In this document: one piece after another, positions 53,372 to 63,047 of the stretch
Numbering within the stretch: the first letter of the stretch is position 1
How the letters are laid out: every line of letters begins with the position of its first letter
NCBI GenBank assembly: GCA_029256185.1
Contig: JAQSYI010000025.1
Location: 35,295 to 99,294 of the forward strand
DNA from: Paenibacillaceae bacterium
Lineage (GTDB): Bacteria > Bacillota > Bacilli > Paenibacillales > NBRC-103111
Reading direction: 5' to 3'
Length of the DNA stretch: 64,000 nucleotides
The notes under the pieces: model-generated
Databases searched by the model: none
What the model was told of the DNA's origin: nothing
The model's input: the letters and a program-made list of their open reading frames with translations, nothing else
Translations under genes and position numbers: made by a program

Positions 53372-54448
53372 TTAAAAGCTTTTCTCCCATACATAGCTGC
53401 TAAAAACGGGCTGGAAGCCGAGGGCCCGGTAGAAGCCCATGTGCGAGCCGACATAAGCCTTTGTCGCCCCCGCGTGGGCGGCTCTGGTCAAGGCTTCACT
53501 GATGACAGCCCGGCCGAGCCCCCTCCGCTGGTAGGCGGCATGGGTGCCAACCGGCTCCAGAATGCCGTGCCGGTTGTATTCATCCAGCCACACCGTGCAG
53601 AAGGCTACCACTTCCCCGGCTGCTTCCGAGAAGATGGACACGTCCAGCTCCGCGCGGTAATCCGGCGCTTGGGCCATCCGCTCGAAAGCAAGCGGAACGG
53701 TTGCATCCCGGTCCTCCCGGTAATAGCCGAAGGCCTTGGCATGAGCGCACGCCTTCGCCCGGGGGGACACATCGGTCCCGGATAGGAAGACGAAGCCCCC
53801 GGGAAGGCAGCATGGCTGAATTCGAGTTGGAACGCCCGGCTGAATGCCTGACTGAATACCTGACTGAATACCTGACTGAATACCTGACTGAATGCCTGAC
53901 TGAATTCCGGTTGGAATGCCCGGCTGAGTGCTTGCCTGAGATCCTAGCTTCATGCCCGTTTGAGTTCCGGTCTGAAGCCCCGTCTCCAACTGTCCGAGAC
54001 ATATGCCCGATACGCTCTCCTTCCAGTCCAGCTTCCTGTAGCCCCGTGAGCTTGCGATCGCTTCCCGCACCTTGTCTCCCTGGGGAATCCGCAGCCGGAG
54101 TCTGACAGCACCATCCACCGACGCTGACAGACGTTCTTCCGCATAGGCAAACATTTCCTCCAGGACCGGTACCGGCAGCGGGTTGCGCAGCTGAAAGAAG
54201 GCCTCCCCCCTTTGTTCTCCCTCCGAGTTCACCACTCCGATGATTTTTCCGCAGCTATCTTCCCATACTCCCACCGTATCCGGCCACGCCTCATACGTGT
54301 TGTGCATGCTATGAGAAACGGCCCTGCAGAAGTTCCATCTGTCGATCATCCAGTTGCCCAACACGGCCGTCTGGTCAAAGCATTCTGCGAGCAGGTTGCG
54401 GACTGCCAGGAAATCCCCGCTGCAATAGGGGCGAAGTTTGGCGTTCAT
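53372..54448 (-). CDS. GNAT-family acetyltransferase with repeat insertion
   Basis: A 358-residue protein. The C-terminal part (about 240-358) has the acetyl-CoA loop GTHAAYQRRGLGRAVISEAL and ends with FYRALGFQPVFSSYVWEK, typical of GNAT enzymes. The N-terminal part (1-170) looks like a second, degenerate GNAT fold. Between them lies a linker of about 60 residues made of GIQS/GTQT repeats. GGAGGG precedes the ATG. It lies between the permease pair and the polysaccharide deacetylase without clear functional link. Confidence 0.85.
   Translation of the reverse strand: MNAKLRPYCSGDFLAVRNLLAECFDQTAVLGNWMIDRWNFCRAVSHSMHNTYEAWPDTVGVWEDSCGKIIGVVNSEGEQRGEAFFQLRNPLPVPVLEEMFAYAEERLSASVDGAVRLRLRIPQGDKVREAIASSRGYRKLDWKESVSGICLGQLETGLQTGTQTGMKLGSQASTQPGIPTGIQSGIQSGIQSGIQSGIQSGIQPGVPTRIQPCCLPGGFVFLSGTDVSPRAKACAHAKAFGYYREDRDATVPLAFERMAQAPDYRAELDVSIFSEAAGEVVAFCTVWLDEYNRHGILEPVGTHAAYQRRGLGRAVISEALTRAAHAGATKAYVGSHMGFYRALGFQPVFSSYVWEKSF
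53841..53900. repeat. 12-base tandem repeat inside the GNAT gene
   Basis: Five in-register copies of TGAATACCTGAC or TGAATGCCTGAC at 53841, 53853, 53865, 53877 and 53889, with decayed copies on both sides to about 53820 and 53990. On the coding strand each unit encodes four residues of the SGIQ repeat. Unit number is likely to vary between strains without breaking the frame. Confidence 0.9.
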
Positions 54449-54467
54449 TTTGTTGTTCCCTCCTAAA

Positions 54468-54580
54468 AGTTTTCCTTCGGAAAAACTGGCATCGTAAGCA
54501 TAGGCTTTAGAGTTTTCCGTCAGAAAACTGGCGTCGTAAGCATAGGCTTTAGAGTTTTCCTTCAGGAAAACTGGCTCCGG
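54468..54580. repeat. Tandem 43-base repeat with internal hairpins
   Basis: Units begin AGTTTTCC at 54468, 54511 and 54553 (43, 42 and a partial 28 bases). Each opens with an inverted repeat (AGTTTTCC...GGAAAACT) followed by GGCATCGTAAGCATAGGC or a close form. They lie in the divergent spacer between the GNAT and polysaccharide deacetylase genes, upstream of the GNAT ribosome site on the minus strand. Confidence 0.85.
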
Positions 54581-54737
54581 TTTCTCTGGTCAAACAAATT
54601 TTACCATGCCCAAGAGGGGATGGCAGCGGATTGATTGGTTTTAATGAAACTTCCGTCCGGGTGGTCATAACCCTCCCGTCTCTCCCATATAATCTATCAG
54701 AAATCGGCTGGTAGAACGTGACGGGAGGCGTCCGCTT

Positions 54738-56225
54738 ATGCGGGTTAAGAAGGACTCGGGAGTTGGATCGGGAATAAGGCGTCTGATGGGGTTGCTGATT
54801 GCCGGATGGCTTCTGCTTGAACCGGTATCACAGACGGTACAGGCAAGTCAGAGTCCGGATGCATCGATAGAGGGCAAGGGCAGCGGACAGACGGTGTTCA
54901 GCCGGTTGTCCGAGGGGAAGGTGGTCAAGCCGGACCGCTCCTACAAAGAGCCGCAGGAGCCGACAGTGTATTTAACCTTTGATGACGGCCCGAGCAAGCA
55001 TACGGGACAGGTGCTGGATATTCTGCGGCAGGAGCAGGTGAAGGCAACTTTTTTTGTATTGGGAGAGTTGGTTCCGGCGAGAAAAGAGCTGGTTGTCCGC
55101 ATGCGGGAAGAGGGCCACTCCATAGGCAATCATTCCTACAATCATGTCTATAAGGAATTGTATTCGGATTTCGGCTCCTTCTGGAAGCAGGCGGTGAAGA
55201 CGGACGGGATTCTGGAAGAGGTGCTGGGGTATAAGCCGTATTTGCTGCGTGCGCCTGGGGGCACTCACACCAATTTTGACGCATTCTATTATTATTATCT
55301 GGAAGCTGCTGGCTACCGGATTGTGGATTGGAACGTGGATTCCCGGGATGCCATCCGGCAAGGGGTCAAGGCGGCGGAAATTGTGGCGGAGGTCCGCCAA
55401 AGCGTCTTAAAGCATGAGTTGGTTGTACTGATGCATGACGGGGCCGGACATGAGGAGACGGTGAAGGCCTTGCCCGAAATTATCGCCTATTACCGCGGGC
55501 TGGGATACCGCTTTGCCGCTCTGGATGAGTTTGTGGCTCCAGTCCAGTTCCCGCTTGGCAAGAGCAAATGGCGCAGGAGCTATACGCAGGACGGCTTCAA
55601 ACAAATGGCTGCAGCAGCGGAAGCGGCGGGGCTTGAGCGGGGAGGCCAGGGGGCGGAGCAAGCCGGGGCGCTCCGTCTGGCAGCAGAGGGAATAACTGCG
55701 CAAGAAGCAGCCGCCCTGGCGCCGCAGGAGGCAAGCTCTGATCAGGGAGGGGCGGCGCCCCCCTTGCCTCAGCCTCCCTTGCTGGTAACGGTGGGAGATT
55801 CCCCGGTCTGGAAGCTCGAGGCAGAACGCTACAGCTATGAGTACGGGCGGTTTGCCGTTCCCTTGCGGGGGCTTGCGGAACGGCTGGGTGGCAGAGTGGA
55901 GTGGGATGACGTGCGGCAGTTGGCCACTGTAACCATCGGGACCCGCAAGCTGGAATTTGATCCCGTGCGCAAGGTGATCCGCGACTCTACACCGGGGCAG
56001 TCCTCTGCCGTTCATTATTTGGCGGATATCGACTGGATCGATGGTGAGCTGCGCATCCCCTTGCGGGCAGGAACGCAATTGCTGGGCGGTTCCGTTGCCT
56101 CCTATGCGCTGGGAGAGACGGAGCATCGGGTTACTCTCAGTGAAAGAAGAGAATGGCGCGCCGGGCTTCCGCTTCAACCGATTGAGGCATGGAAAAGGAT
56201 CGAATCTCGCAAGCTTCATGTCTAA
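54738..56225 (+). CDS. Exported polysaccharide deacetylase with stalk domain
   Basis: A 495-residue protein with a signal peptide or anchor (about 12-35) and a NodB domain (about 75-265). Its motifs are YLTFDDGPSKHTGQ, GNHSYNH, RAPGGTHTNF and VVLMHDG. After an Ala/Gln-rich linker (290-350), a copper-amine-oxidase-like stalk domain (about 355-480) reads RFAVPLRGLAERLGGRVEWDDV. GGGAGG lies before the ATG. It likely deacetylates peptidoglycan or another wall glycan. The MoxR gene follows after 57 bases. Confidence 0.9.
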   Translation: MRVKKDSGVGSGIRRLMGLLIAGWLLLEPVSQTVQASQSPDASIEGKGSGQTVFSRLSEGKVVKPDRSYKEPQEPTVYLTFDDGPSKHTGQVLDILRQEQVKATFFVLGELVPARKELVVRMREEGHSIGNHSYNHVYKELYSDFGSFWKQAVKTDGILEEVLGYKPYLLRAPGGTHTNFDAFYYYYLEAAGYRIVDWNVDSRDAIRQGVKAAEIVAEVRQSVLKHELVVLMHDGAGHEETVKALPEIIAYYRGLGYRFAALDEFVAPVQFPLGKSKWRRSYTQDGFKQMAAAAEAAGLERGGQGAEQAGALRLAAEGITAQEAAALAPQEASSDQGGAAPPLPQPPLLVTVGDSPVWKLEAERYSYEYGRFAVPLRGLAERLGGRVEWDDVRQLATVTIGTRKLEFDPVRKVIRDSTPGQSSAVHYLADIDWIDGELRIPLRAGTQLLGGSVASYALGETEHRVTLSERREWRAGLPLQPIEAWKRIESRKLHV

Positions 56226-56282
56226 ACTGCTAGACAAATGGAAAAACTAGACAGCATAGAATCTGTAGCTGGAGGTTTTTTC

Positions 56283-57266
56283 ATGTCTAGTATCCCCAAT
56301 TCTCTTTCTTTTGACGAGCCGTTGCTGCAATTCGAAAGAATCGCAGCCAATATGGAAAAGGTCATGGTGGGCAAGCGCCATGCCATCGAATTAGTCCTCA
56401 CCTCGCTGCTGTGCGGGGGACATGTGCTGCTGGAGGATGTGCCCGGCGTCGGCAAGACCATGCTGGTCAAGGCCCTGGCCAAAACTGTGGACGCAGGCTT
56501 CAAACGGATTCAATTTACACCGGACCTGCTGCCCTCGGATGTGACGGGGGTCTCCGTATACAACCGGGGACTTAACGAGTTTCAGTTCCGGCCCGGTCCC
56601 ATCTTCACCAATATCTTGCTGGCAGATGAATTGAACCGTACCTCGCCCAAGACGCAGGCCGCGCTGCTGGAAGCGATGGAGGAACGGCATGTGACTGTGG
56701 ACGGACAGACCTACCCCTTGCCCCAGCCCTTCCTGATCCTGGCCACGCAGAATCCGTTGGATCACGCAGGTACCTATCAGCTTCCCGAAGCCCAGTTGGA
56801 CCGCTTCTTCATGCGCATTCGTCTCGGCTATCCCGAGCGGGAGCAGGAGGTAGAGATGCTGGGGAGGATGCAGGAGCATTCGCCGATTGAACACCTGAAG
56901 CCCGTACTGCTCCGGGAGGAGCTGCACCGGCTGCAGCGGCGGGTTCGTCATATTCATGTAGACCAGTCCTTGAAGGAATATATGGTTGAGCTGGGGGCGG
57001 CCACACGCAAGCACAAGGATGTGACCCTTGGCGCCAGCCCCCGGGCGGTGCTTGCCTTGATGCTGGCCGCTCAGGCCGCGGCATACCGCAAGGGGCGCAG
57101 CTATGTGGTGCCTGACGATCTGAAGGAAATGCTCATCCCTGTCTTCTCCCATCGTCTGCTGCTCACTCAGGAAGCTCGGATGGCCGGACGGACGGCAGAG
57201 CAAATCCTGCATCTTATTGCCGCCGAAACAGCTGTGCCCGGATTGCGCTATGCGCCCGGCTCTTAA
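56283..57266 (+). CDS. MoxR-family AAA ATPase
   Basis: A 327-residue ATPase with Walker A (EDVPGVGKTMLVKALA), Walker B (NILLADELNRTSPKTQ), sensor 1 (LATQNP) and the lid domain with GASPRAVLALMLAAQAAA. MoxR proteins act as chaperones and are typically coupled with DUF58 and transglutaminase proteins, as in Bacillus yeaC-yeaD-yebA. The ATG at 56283 has GGAGG upstream; the ATG at 56238 is less supported. Confidence 0.92.
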   Translation: MSSIPNSLSFDEPLLQFERIAANMEKVMVGKRHAIELVLTSLLCGGHVLLEDVPGVGKTMLVKALAKTVDAGFKRIQFTPDLLPSDVTGVSVYNRGLNEFQFRPGPIFTNILLADELNRTSPKTQAALLEAMEERHVTVDGQTYPLPQPFLILATQNPLDHAGTYQLPEAQLDRFFMRIRLGYPEREQEVEMLGRMQEHSPIEHLKPVLLREELHRLQRRVRHIHVDQSLKEYMVELGAATRKHKDVTLGASPRAVLALMLAAQAAAYRKGRSYVVPDDLKEMLIPVFSHRLLLTQEARMAGRTAEQILHLIAAETAVPGLRYAPGS

Positions 57267-57279
57267 GGGGGACGGGAGC

Positions 57280-58503
57280 ATGGGGATGGGCAGGCTGTAC
57301 CGGCTTGGATTTATGGCCGTACTGGCGGGAGGGGCCATCTGGTTTGCCGGTTCCCGCGGAGGCCAGGCGGCTTGGTTCCTGTCATGGCTGCTGACAGGGA
57401 TTGCGCTGTCCTCGCTGCTGGTATTTATGTTTAATTTGATGCAAGTCCGGGTTGCACGCACCGTTTCTGCGGAGCTGCTGCCTGCCGGAGAGGGGCTTAT
57501 GGTGGAATTGACAGTGCGCCATCTGTCCTTGCTGCCGGTACTCTGGCTTTCCGTATCCGACCGGTTCGTCCGGGAAGACGGAGGAGAGATGTTTACTGTA
57601 ACCAAGCTGGCTTTTCCCGGGCTGCGCAGACAATTCAAGATCAAATATCATACCCATGGGCTTAAGCGGGGGGAGTACCGCTTTATCGGCACGGAGCTGG
57701 TTGCAGGAGATTGGTGGGGGCTCTCTGTGAAGAGAAGACTGGCCCTCTCGAACGGCAGCTTCACGGTTCTGCCCGAGCCCCGCGCCATGCTCGCCTCTGT
57801 TTTGCCGGTTGGGACAGGCGGGGAAGAGACGAATGGCGCATACCATTTCAAGGCATCTTCTCCGGGCCACTCTGTGCGGGATTATGCGCATGGCGATCCT
57901 CTGCATAGGATACATTGGCGCTCTACTGCCCGAACCGGCAATCTCATGACCCGGATCATGGAGCCTGCGGAGGATATCCGTTATATGGTTTGTCTGAACG
58001 CCGACCGTGAGGCCTATAAGGGCGCAGCCGGGCGTCAGCTCTTCGAGCAAGGAATCGAATGGGCGGCCGGATTCATGCAGGCGGCTGCAGAAGCAAGGTC
58101 CCATGCGGGACTGGCTGCAAGCAACCACGCGGGAATGTGGTTGGCGCCTTCCCTTGCGACCGGCTCTGCCCGGGCTATTCTGCTGCTTGCGGGATTGGCC
58201 GCGGATGGGCAACAGGCGTTCGGCGAACTGCTGCAAGGCCGGATCCGCGATCAGATTCCGGAGGCGTACGCTGTGGTTGCCATCACCCCGGTATTGAACC
58301 GGGAGCTGTTGAATGCGGTATGCAAGCTGCTAGACGGCGGCCGCCAAGTGCTCCTGTACCACGTAACGGGAGAACGCGAGCTTTCGCCGCTGGAACGGGA
58401 GCAGAAGGGCCGGCTGGAACGGGCGGGCTGTCAAGTGCTCACAGTAAGAGAGTCTCGCATGGAAAGGGTGGTGAGACTCGATGCCGAGTACGAAGGAGCT
58501 TAG
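57280..58503 (+). CDS. DUF58 membrane-associated protein
   Basis: A 407-residue protein with two N-terminal membrane segments and a DUF58 (von Willebrand-like) domain seen as GHSVRDYAHGDPLHRIHWRSTARTG-like sequence, split here as RDYAHGDPLHRIHWRST near 215. The ATG at 57280 has AAGGGGGACGGG upstream and lies 13 bases after the MoxR stop. Its last 23 bases overlap the transglutaminase gene. Its role is unknown; the partnership with MoxR is well conserved. Confidence 0.9.
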   Translation: MGMGRLYRLGFMAVLAGGAIWFAGSRGGQAAWFLSWLLTGIALSSLLVFMFNLMQVRVARTVSAELLPAGEGLMVELTVRHLSLLPVLWLSVSDRFVREDGGEMFTVTKLAFPGLRRQFKIKYHTHGLKRGEYRFIGTELVAGDWWGLSVKRRLALSNGSFTVLPEPRAMLASVLPVGTGGEETNGAYHFKASSPGHSVRDYAHGDPLHRIHWRSTARTGNLMTRIMEPAEDIRYMVCLNADREAYKGAAGRQLFEQGIEWAAGFMQAAAEARSHAGLAASNHAGMWLAPSLATGSARAILLLAGLAADGQQAFGELLQGRIRDQIPEAYAVVAITPVLNRELLNAVCKLLDGGRQVLLYHVTGERELSPLEREQKGRLERAGCQVLTVRESRMERVVRLDAEYEGA

Positions 58504-61090
58504 TCTCCCGAGGAGGCCCGGGGTCGTTAACAAGAACAGGCTCCGCCGCGAATCTTCTGCGGCAGACCCCGCGCTGTCCGGAACTAAGGAATGGAACAAC
58601 GTCAAGACCAGACCGGGAAATGCATCGCTGCGCGACTTAAGAGATGAGGACTCCAGACCGGCGGAATGGTCGGTAGGGTTGCTGCTGATCATTCTGCTCT
58701 GGGCCTGGATAAAACCCATTGCCGCCATGTCCGGCTGGACGGAGCAAAGCAGGCTGCTGGCGTTGTTCGGGGCAGTGGGCATCTGCGTGCTCTTGGACAT
58801 GCTGCGTGTTCCCGCTGCAGCAAGGGTTTTGCTGAAGGGGCTGTCTGCCGTTGCGGCGGTGGGCTGGCTGTTCCGGGGTCCGGAGGTGCGCTCGGGAGCG
58901 GGGCTGTATTGGCTGCAGGAATACGGCGCCTTGTTCATGCGGGATATTCGTGCTGCAGCCGCCGGGGAGATGGGAGAGATCAGCGCGGAGACCCGCACCC
59001 TTGTTTTCCTGGCGGGCTGGATTCTGCTTGCCGGCGTCATTCAGTCGATCCTGGTTTACCGCCGGCGCGCTTTATGGTTGATCGCCGCGACATGGTTGTA
59101 TCTGCTTGCCCTGCAGCTGTGGCCCGGAGTGGATACGACCGGAGAAATGATCGCTTCAGGTGCAGCCGGGACCGCCATGCTCTGTCTGCTGCAGTTGGAA
59201 CGGATCCGAGCAGTCTATGCCACCGGCTTGCAATGCCGGATTCCCGCTGTTGCTGCAGCTTCGCCCATGGAGGCGGCTTTAGCCGAACCTCCGGCGGAGC
59301 GGGAAAAACGTTCCGCACAAGCCGTACCTTTGGAAACCGTGCGCTGGACCAGGGGCGGCACGCGCGCAAGCGGTGCCCAAACCTCCATTCCTTATGGCCT
59401 CTATGCCGCTGTGCTGCTGATGGCCCTGGTTCTGTTTATAGCTGCGCTTGCCGGTTCCGGTATGGCCAGAGGAGTGGCTAAACCACTTGACCCCGGCTCC
59501 TGGAGATCGTTGGCAGAGGCATTCATGCCGGAAAGCGTGATGAAGCGGGGAGAGGCAACAGCCGCTTTTTCTCCGAACAACCGGGGAGTAACCGGTTATG
59601 GCGAAGACGACAGCCGCCTGGGGGGACCGCTAACGGTAAAAGATGAGCCTGTCTTTACGGCCCGGACTCCGGTGGCCACCTATTGGCGGGGGGAATCCAA
59701 AAGCTATTATGACGGCCAAGGTTGGACGAAGCCGAAGGATGCGGCATCAGGATCAACCGCAAGCGGCTTTTTGGACAACGGCGAAGTCTTTGCGGGGGGC
59801 ACCGGAACGATTGTTCAGGAGCTTCTTTATCAAGGGACCAGTCCGCTTAATATGCTGTTCGCAGGAGGTTATATAGAAGAAGTGGAGGCGGCATATACGC
59901 TTGAGGGAAAGGCTCTGCCTTCACAAGCAGTTCGTGCCGCTCCCTATGATGACAAATATACATTGGCTGCCGGCTGGGGTGATCTGGGATATGTCCGCCT
60001 GCTGGTGCGGCTGCCCGCTGCCCAAGGCTCCATAGCGGACATGGGCGGCGGAGATACCGCGGGAGCCGTTCAGCTTGCGGAGCTCCAGCTTCCCGGGAAA
60101 CTGCCGGACCGGGTGCGAAGGCTTGCCGAAGAAATAAGCTCCCAGGGAGACACTCCTTATGCCAAAGCCGTTTTGCTGGAGCAATATCTGAAGAGCCACT
60201 ACCGTTACAGCCTGACGGATGCGGCTGTCCCGCGGGAGGGAGAGGATTTTGTCGATGCATTTCTGTTTGGCGAAGGTTCGGGCTATTGCGATTATTTCTC
60301 CACGGCCATGACGGTGATGCTGCGTTCCATCAGCATCCCTGCCCGTTGGGTGAAAGGCTTCGCCCCCGGCGAGGTTGTAGCGGAGGAAGAGGGCATCAAG
60401 ACCGTGGAGGTTAGCAGCAAGGATGCCCATTCCTGGCTGGAGGCGTATATTCCCCGCATTGGCTGGGTCCCCTTCGATCCAACCCCCGGCTTTCTTGCAT
60501 CTGCAATAAGCGGGGAAGCAGAGCCGGCAAGTCTTGTGCAATTGGAACCGCAGCTTGGAGGCGCTCCCTATGCCGGGAACTGGTTGGAGAGAATCTGGCT
60601 TCTGCCTGATTTTCAGGCTGCCAGACAATGGGCCAAGGACATGGGGCAGCGGGGACTGGAGCTTCTCCTCCGGATGCTGCAGACTCGCGGCTTGCTGATT
60701 GGGGCGGTGCTGCTTACGCTGCTGCCTGCAGCCTATCTGTTGCAGACCCGCGGGCAATTGCTGGCCATGCTGGTTCTGCTCCGCTTCCGGCGCAGAGGAA
60801 GGAGCGGAGGCGTGCTGGCACTGAGGCTGCTGGACAGCCTGTGGGTGAAGGTATTCCGGCGTTACGGAGCCAAGGAACCGGGCCAGACACTGCGGGAATA
60901 TGCGGAGGCGGCAGGCGGCAGGGCTCCCCAAGCGGCGCCGGCGCTGCTTCAATTGGTGCAGATGTATGAGGAGATCCGCTATGCCCCCGGGCAGCCTGCC
61001 TGGCTGCCCAGGCGGCAGCTGGCGGAGCTGTGGCGGCAGCTATTCGGGGGAAAGCCGGAGGGAAGCGCTGGCATGAGCCTCTCCGAATAG
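58481..61090 (+). CDS. Membrane transglutaminase-like protein
   Basis: An 869-residue protein with about five or six N-terminal membrane segments (65-330), an extracellular transglutaminase-like domain, and a C-terminal segment near 735 leading to a cytoplasmic DUF4129-like tail. The catalytic triad is visible as Cys603 (GSGYCDYFST), His650 (KDAHSWLEAY) and Asp666 (WVPFDPTPGF). The last gene of the MoxR/DUF58 set, matching Bacillus yebA. Probably a wall- or peptide-modifying enzyme; the substrate is unknown. Confidence 0.9.
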   Translation: MPSTKELSLPRRPGVVNKNRLRRESSAADPALSGTKEWNNVKTRPGNASLRDLRDEDSRPAEWSVGLLLIILLWAWIKPIAAMSGWTEQSRLLALFGAVGICVLLDMLRVPAAARVLLKGLSAVAAVGWLFRGPEVRSGAGLYWLQEYGALFMRDIRAAAAGEMGEISAETRTLVFLAGWILLAGVIQSILVYRRRALWLIAATWLYLLALQLWPGVDTTGEMIASGAAGTAMLCLLQLERIRAVYATGLQCRIPAVAAASPMEAALAEPPAEREKRSAQAVPLETVRWTRGGTRASGAQTSIPYGLYAAVLLMALVLFIAALAGSGMARGVAKPLDPGSWRSLAEAFMPESVMKRGEATAAFSPNNRGVTGYGEDDSRLGGPLTVKDEPVFTARTPVATYWRGESKSYYDGQGWTKPKDAASGSTASGFLDNGEVFAGGTGTIVQELLYQGTSPLNMLFAGGYIEEVEAAYTLEGKALPSQAVRAAPYDDKYTLAAGWGDLGYVRLLVRLPAAQGSIADMGGGDTAGAVQLAELQLPGKLPDRVRRLAEEISSQGDTPYAKAVLLEQYLKSHYRYSLTDAAVPREGEDFVDAFLFGEGSGYCDYFSTAMTVMLRSISIPARWVKGFAPGEVVAEEEGIKTVEVSSKDAHSWLEAYIPRIGWVPFDPTPGFLASAISGEAEPASLVQLEPQLGGAPYAGNWLERIWLLPDFQAARQWAKDMGQRGLELLLRMLQTRGLLIGAVLLTLLPAAYLLQTRGQLLAMLVLLRFRRRGRSGGVLALRLLDSLWVKVFRRYGAKEPGQTLREYAEAAGGRAPQAAPALLQLVQMYEEIRYAPGQPAWLPRRQLAELWRQLFGGKPEGSAGMSLSE

Positions 61091-61220
61091 CCCTTCCGAA
61101 GCTTGCTTACTGCCTGCGGCGGGCACTCATCCAAGAGGCGGAACGACGGAGCCAACGCCGTCCCGACGTGTAATCCTGCTGACAATAACCGGCAATTTGC
61201 AAGCTGCAAGCCATAGGCTC

Positions 61221-61248
61221 TTTACATTCCGGCACCGGACCGTATAAA
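61221..61248 (+). promoter_or_regulatory. Predicted sigma-A promoter of guaA
   Basis: TTTACA at 61221-61226 and TATAAA at 61243-61248 are 16 bases apart, 75 bases before the guaA start. The rest of the 233-base spacer shows no purine riboswitch or terminator that I can recognise. Confidence 0.55.
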
Positions 61249-61323
61249 ATATTAGGCAACAATATGCGGACGAATCGCGGAATCGTATTCCGGCCGATCG
61301 TGCCCAGAAAGAGCAGGTAGAAG

Positions 61324-62859
61324 ATGAAGCCGAATGAAATAGTCGTTGTGTTGGATTTTGGCGGCCAATACAATCAGTTGATTGCCAGACGTATACGGGA
61401 TTTGGGGGTATACAGCGAGCTTTTGCCCTATAACATATCCATTGACAGGCTGAAGGAGCTTAATCCGAAGGGGATTGTATTCTCCGGTGGTCCCTCCAGT
61501 GTATATGCCGATGGGGCTCCCCATGTGGATCCTGCAATTTATGATCTGGGCATTCCGGTATTGGGCATCTGCTATGGCATGCAGCTGATGGCGTTCCAAC
61601 TGAACGGCAAGGTGCAGCGGGCAGCGAAGCGGGAATACGGCAAGTCCGATGTGGAATTCACCCTGTCCAACCGGCTGGCCGAAGGTCTGGCGCAGAAGCA
61701 GACTGTCTGGATGAGCCATGGCGACATGGTAGCGGAGGTTCCGGAAGGCTTCATAATCGATGCATTCACCGCACATGCGCCTGTGGCTGGGATGAGCCAT
61801 GCAAAACGCAATATGTTCGCCGTTCAATTCCATCCCGAAGTCGTCCACTCGGTGTACGGCAACGAGCTGATTCATAATTTCCTGTACAAGATCTGCAGCT
61901 GCGAAGGCAGTTGGAGCATGGAAACCTTTATCGAAGATACGATCCGTGCCATCCGTGAGCAGGTAGGCAGCTCCAAGGTGCTGTGTGCGCTCTCCGGCGG
62001 GGTGGATTCCTCCGTGGTGGCCATGCTGATTCACAAGGCCATCGGCGACCAGTTGACCTGCATGTTCATTGACCACGGCTTGCTCCGCAAGGATGAGGCA
62101 GAGAGTGTCATGGAAACCTTCGTGGGCAAGTTCGATATGAAGGTGGTCAAGATCGATGCCCGCGACCGTTTCCTGGGCAATCTGGCAGGCGTGGATGATC
62201 CCGAGAAGAAGCGGAAGATCATCGGAACGGAATTTATCCGGGTATTCGAGGAAGAATCCGCCCAATTCGACGATTTCGAATATTTGGCCCAAGGAACGCT
62301 CTATACGGATATCATCGAGAGCGGCACGGCCACGGCCCAGACGATCAAGTCCCATCACAACGTGGGCGGACTGCCGGAGGATATGAAGTTCAAGCTGGTT
62401 GAGCCCTTGAAGGAGCTGTTCAAGGACGAGGTGCGCAAGGTGGGCGAAGCGTGCGGCTTGCCGAAGGCGATTGTCTGGCGGCAGCCGTTCCCCGGCCCCG
62501 GGCTTGCGATCCGCGTGCTGGGCGAAGTGACAGAGGACAAGCTGCACATCGTGCGGGAATCCGATGCCATCCTCCGCGAGGAAATCGCCAACGCCGGTCT
62601 TGACCGGGAAATCTGGCAGTATTTCACGGCTCTTCCCAATATGAAGTCCGTGGGCGTGATGGGTGATGAGCGCACCTACTCTTACACTGTGGGCATCCGT
62701 GCCGTAACCTCCATCGACGGCATGACGGCCGACTGGGCCCGCATCCCGTGGGATGTGCTGGAGAAGATCTCCAACCGGATCGTCAACGAAGTGGAGAATG
62801 TCAACCGCGTGGTATACGACGTTACGTCGAAGCCGCCTGCCACCATCGAGTGGGAGTAA
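61324..62859 (+). CDS. guaA: GMP synthase (glutamine-hydrolysing)
   Basis: A 511-residue enzyme that aminates XMP to GMP. The N-terminal amidotransferase domain has Cys83 (GICYGMQ), His170 and Glu172 (QFHPEV). The ATP-pyrophosphatase domain has the PP-loop LSGGVDSSV near 225. The C-terminal dimerisation domain ends DVTSKPPATIEWE, as in all GuaA. AGGTAG lies before the ATG. The location after the MoxR/DUF58/transglutaminase genes matches the Bacillus order. A terminator follows. Confidence 0.97.
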   Translation: MKPNEIVVVLDFGGQYNQLIARRIRDLGVYSELLPYNISIDRLKELNPKGIVFSGGPSSVYADGAPHVDPAIYDLGIPVLGICYGMQLMAFQLNGKVQRAAKREYGKSDVEFTLSNRLAEGLAQKQTVWMSHGDMVAEVPEGFIIDAFTAHAPVAGMSHAKRNMFAVQFHPEVVHSVYGNELIHNFLYKICSCEGSWSMETFIEDTIRAIREQVGSSKVLCALSGGVDSSVVAMLIHKAIGDQLTCMFIDHGLLRKDEAESVMETFVGKFDMKVVKIDARDRFLGNLAGVDDPEKKRKIIGTEFIRVFEEESAQFDDFEYLAQGTLYTDIIESGTATAQTIKSHHNVGGLPEDMKFKLVEPLKELFKDEVRKVGEACGLPKAIVWRQPFPGPGLAIRVLGEVTEDKLHIVRESDAILREEIANAGLDREIWQYFTALPNMKSVGVMGDERTYSYTVGIRAVTSIDGMTADWARIPWDVLEKISNRIVNEVENVNRVVYDVTSKPPATIEWE

Positions 62860-62892
62860 CTGGGCTTGAGAGTGATTGACTGGTAGATAGTA

Positions 62893-62939
62893 ATCCCTTT
62901 TGTTTGCGCTGTTTACGCAAATAAAAGGGATATTTTTTT
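62893..62939 (+). terminator. Rho-independent terminator of guaA
   Basis: ATCCCTTTTGTTTGCG and CGCAAATAAAAGGGAT form a 16-base stem with one mismatch and a short loop, followed by ATTTTTTTG. Confidence 0.85.
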
Positions 62940-63047
62940 GTGGACCAGCGTCCATCATTCTGAACCAACGACAAGATGATGTCAGCCGGGACGGGCGGTA
63001 CAGCAGAGGCATAAACTGTATCATCCTATGATCAGGAGATGATCCAA

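Noticed and set aside
61091..61323. Possible purine riboswitch before guaA
   Set aside because: The conserved aptamer elements, such as the TATAATCCTAATGATATGG-like core, are absent; only a normal promoter is visible.
61252..63024. 590-codon minus-strand open frame opposite guaA
   Set aside because: guaA is unmistakable and occupies the plus strand throughout; the opposite frame has no ribosome site or domains.
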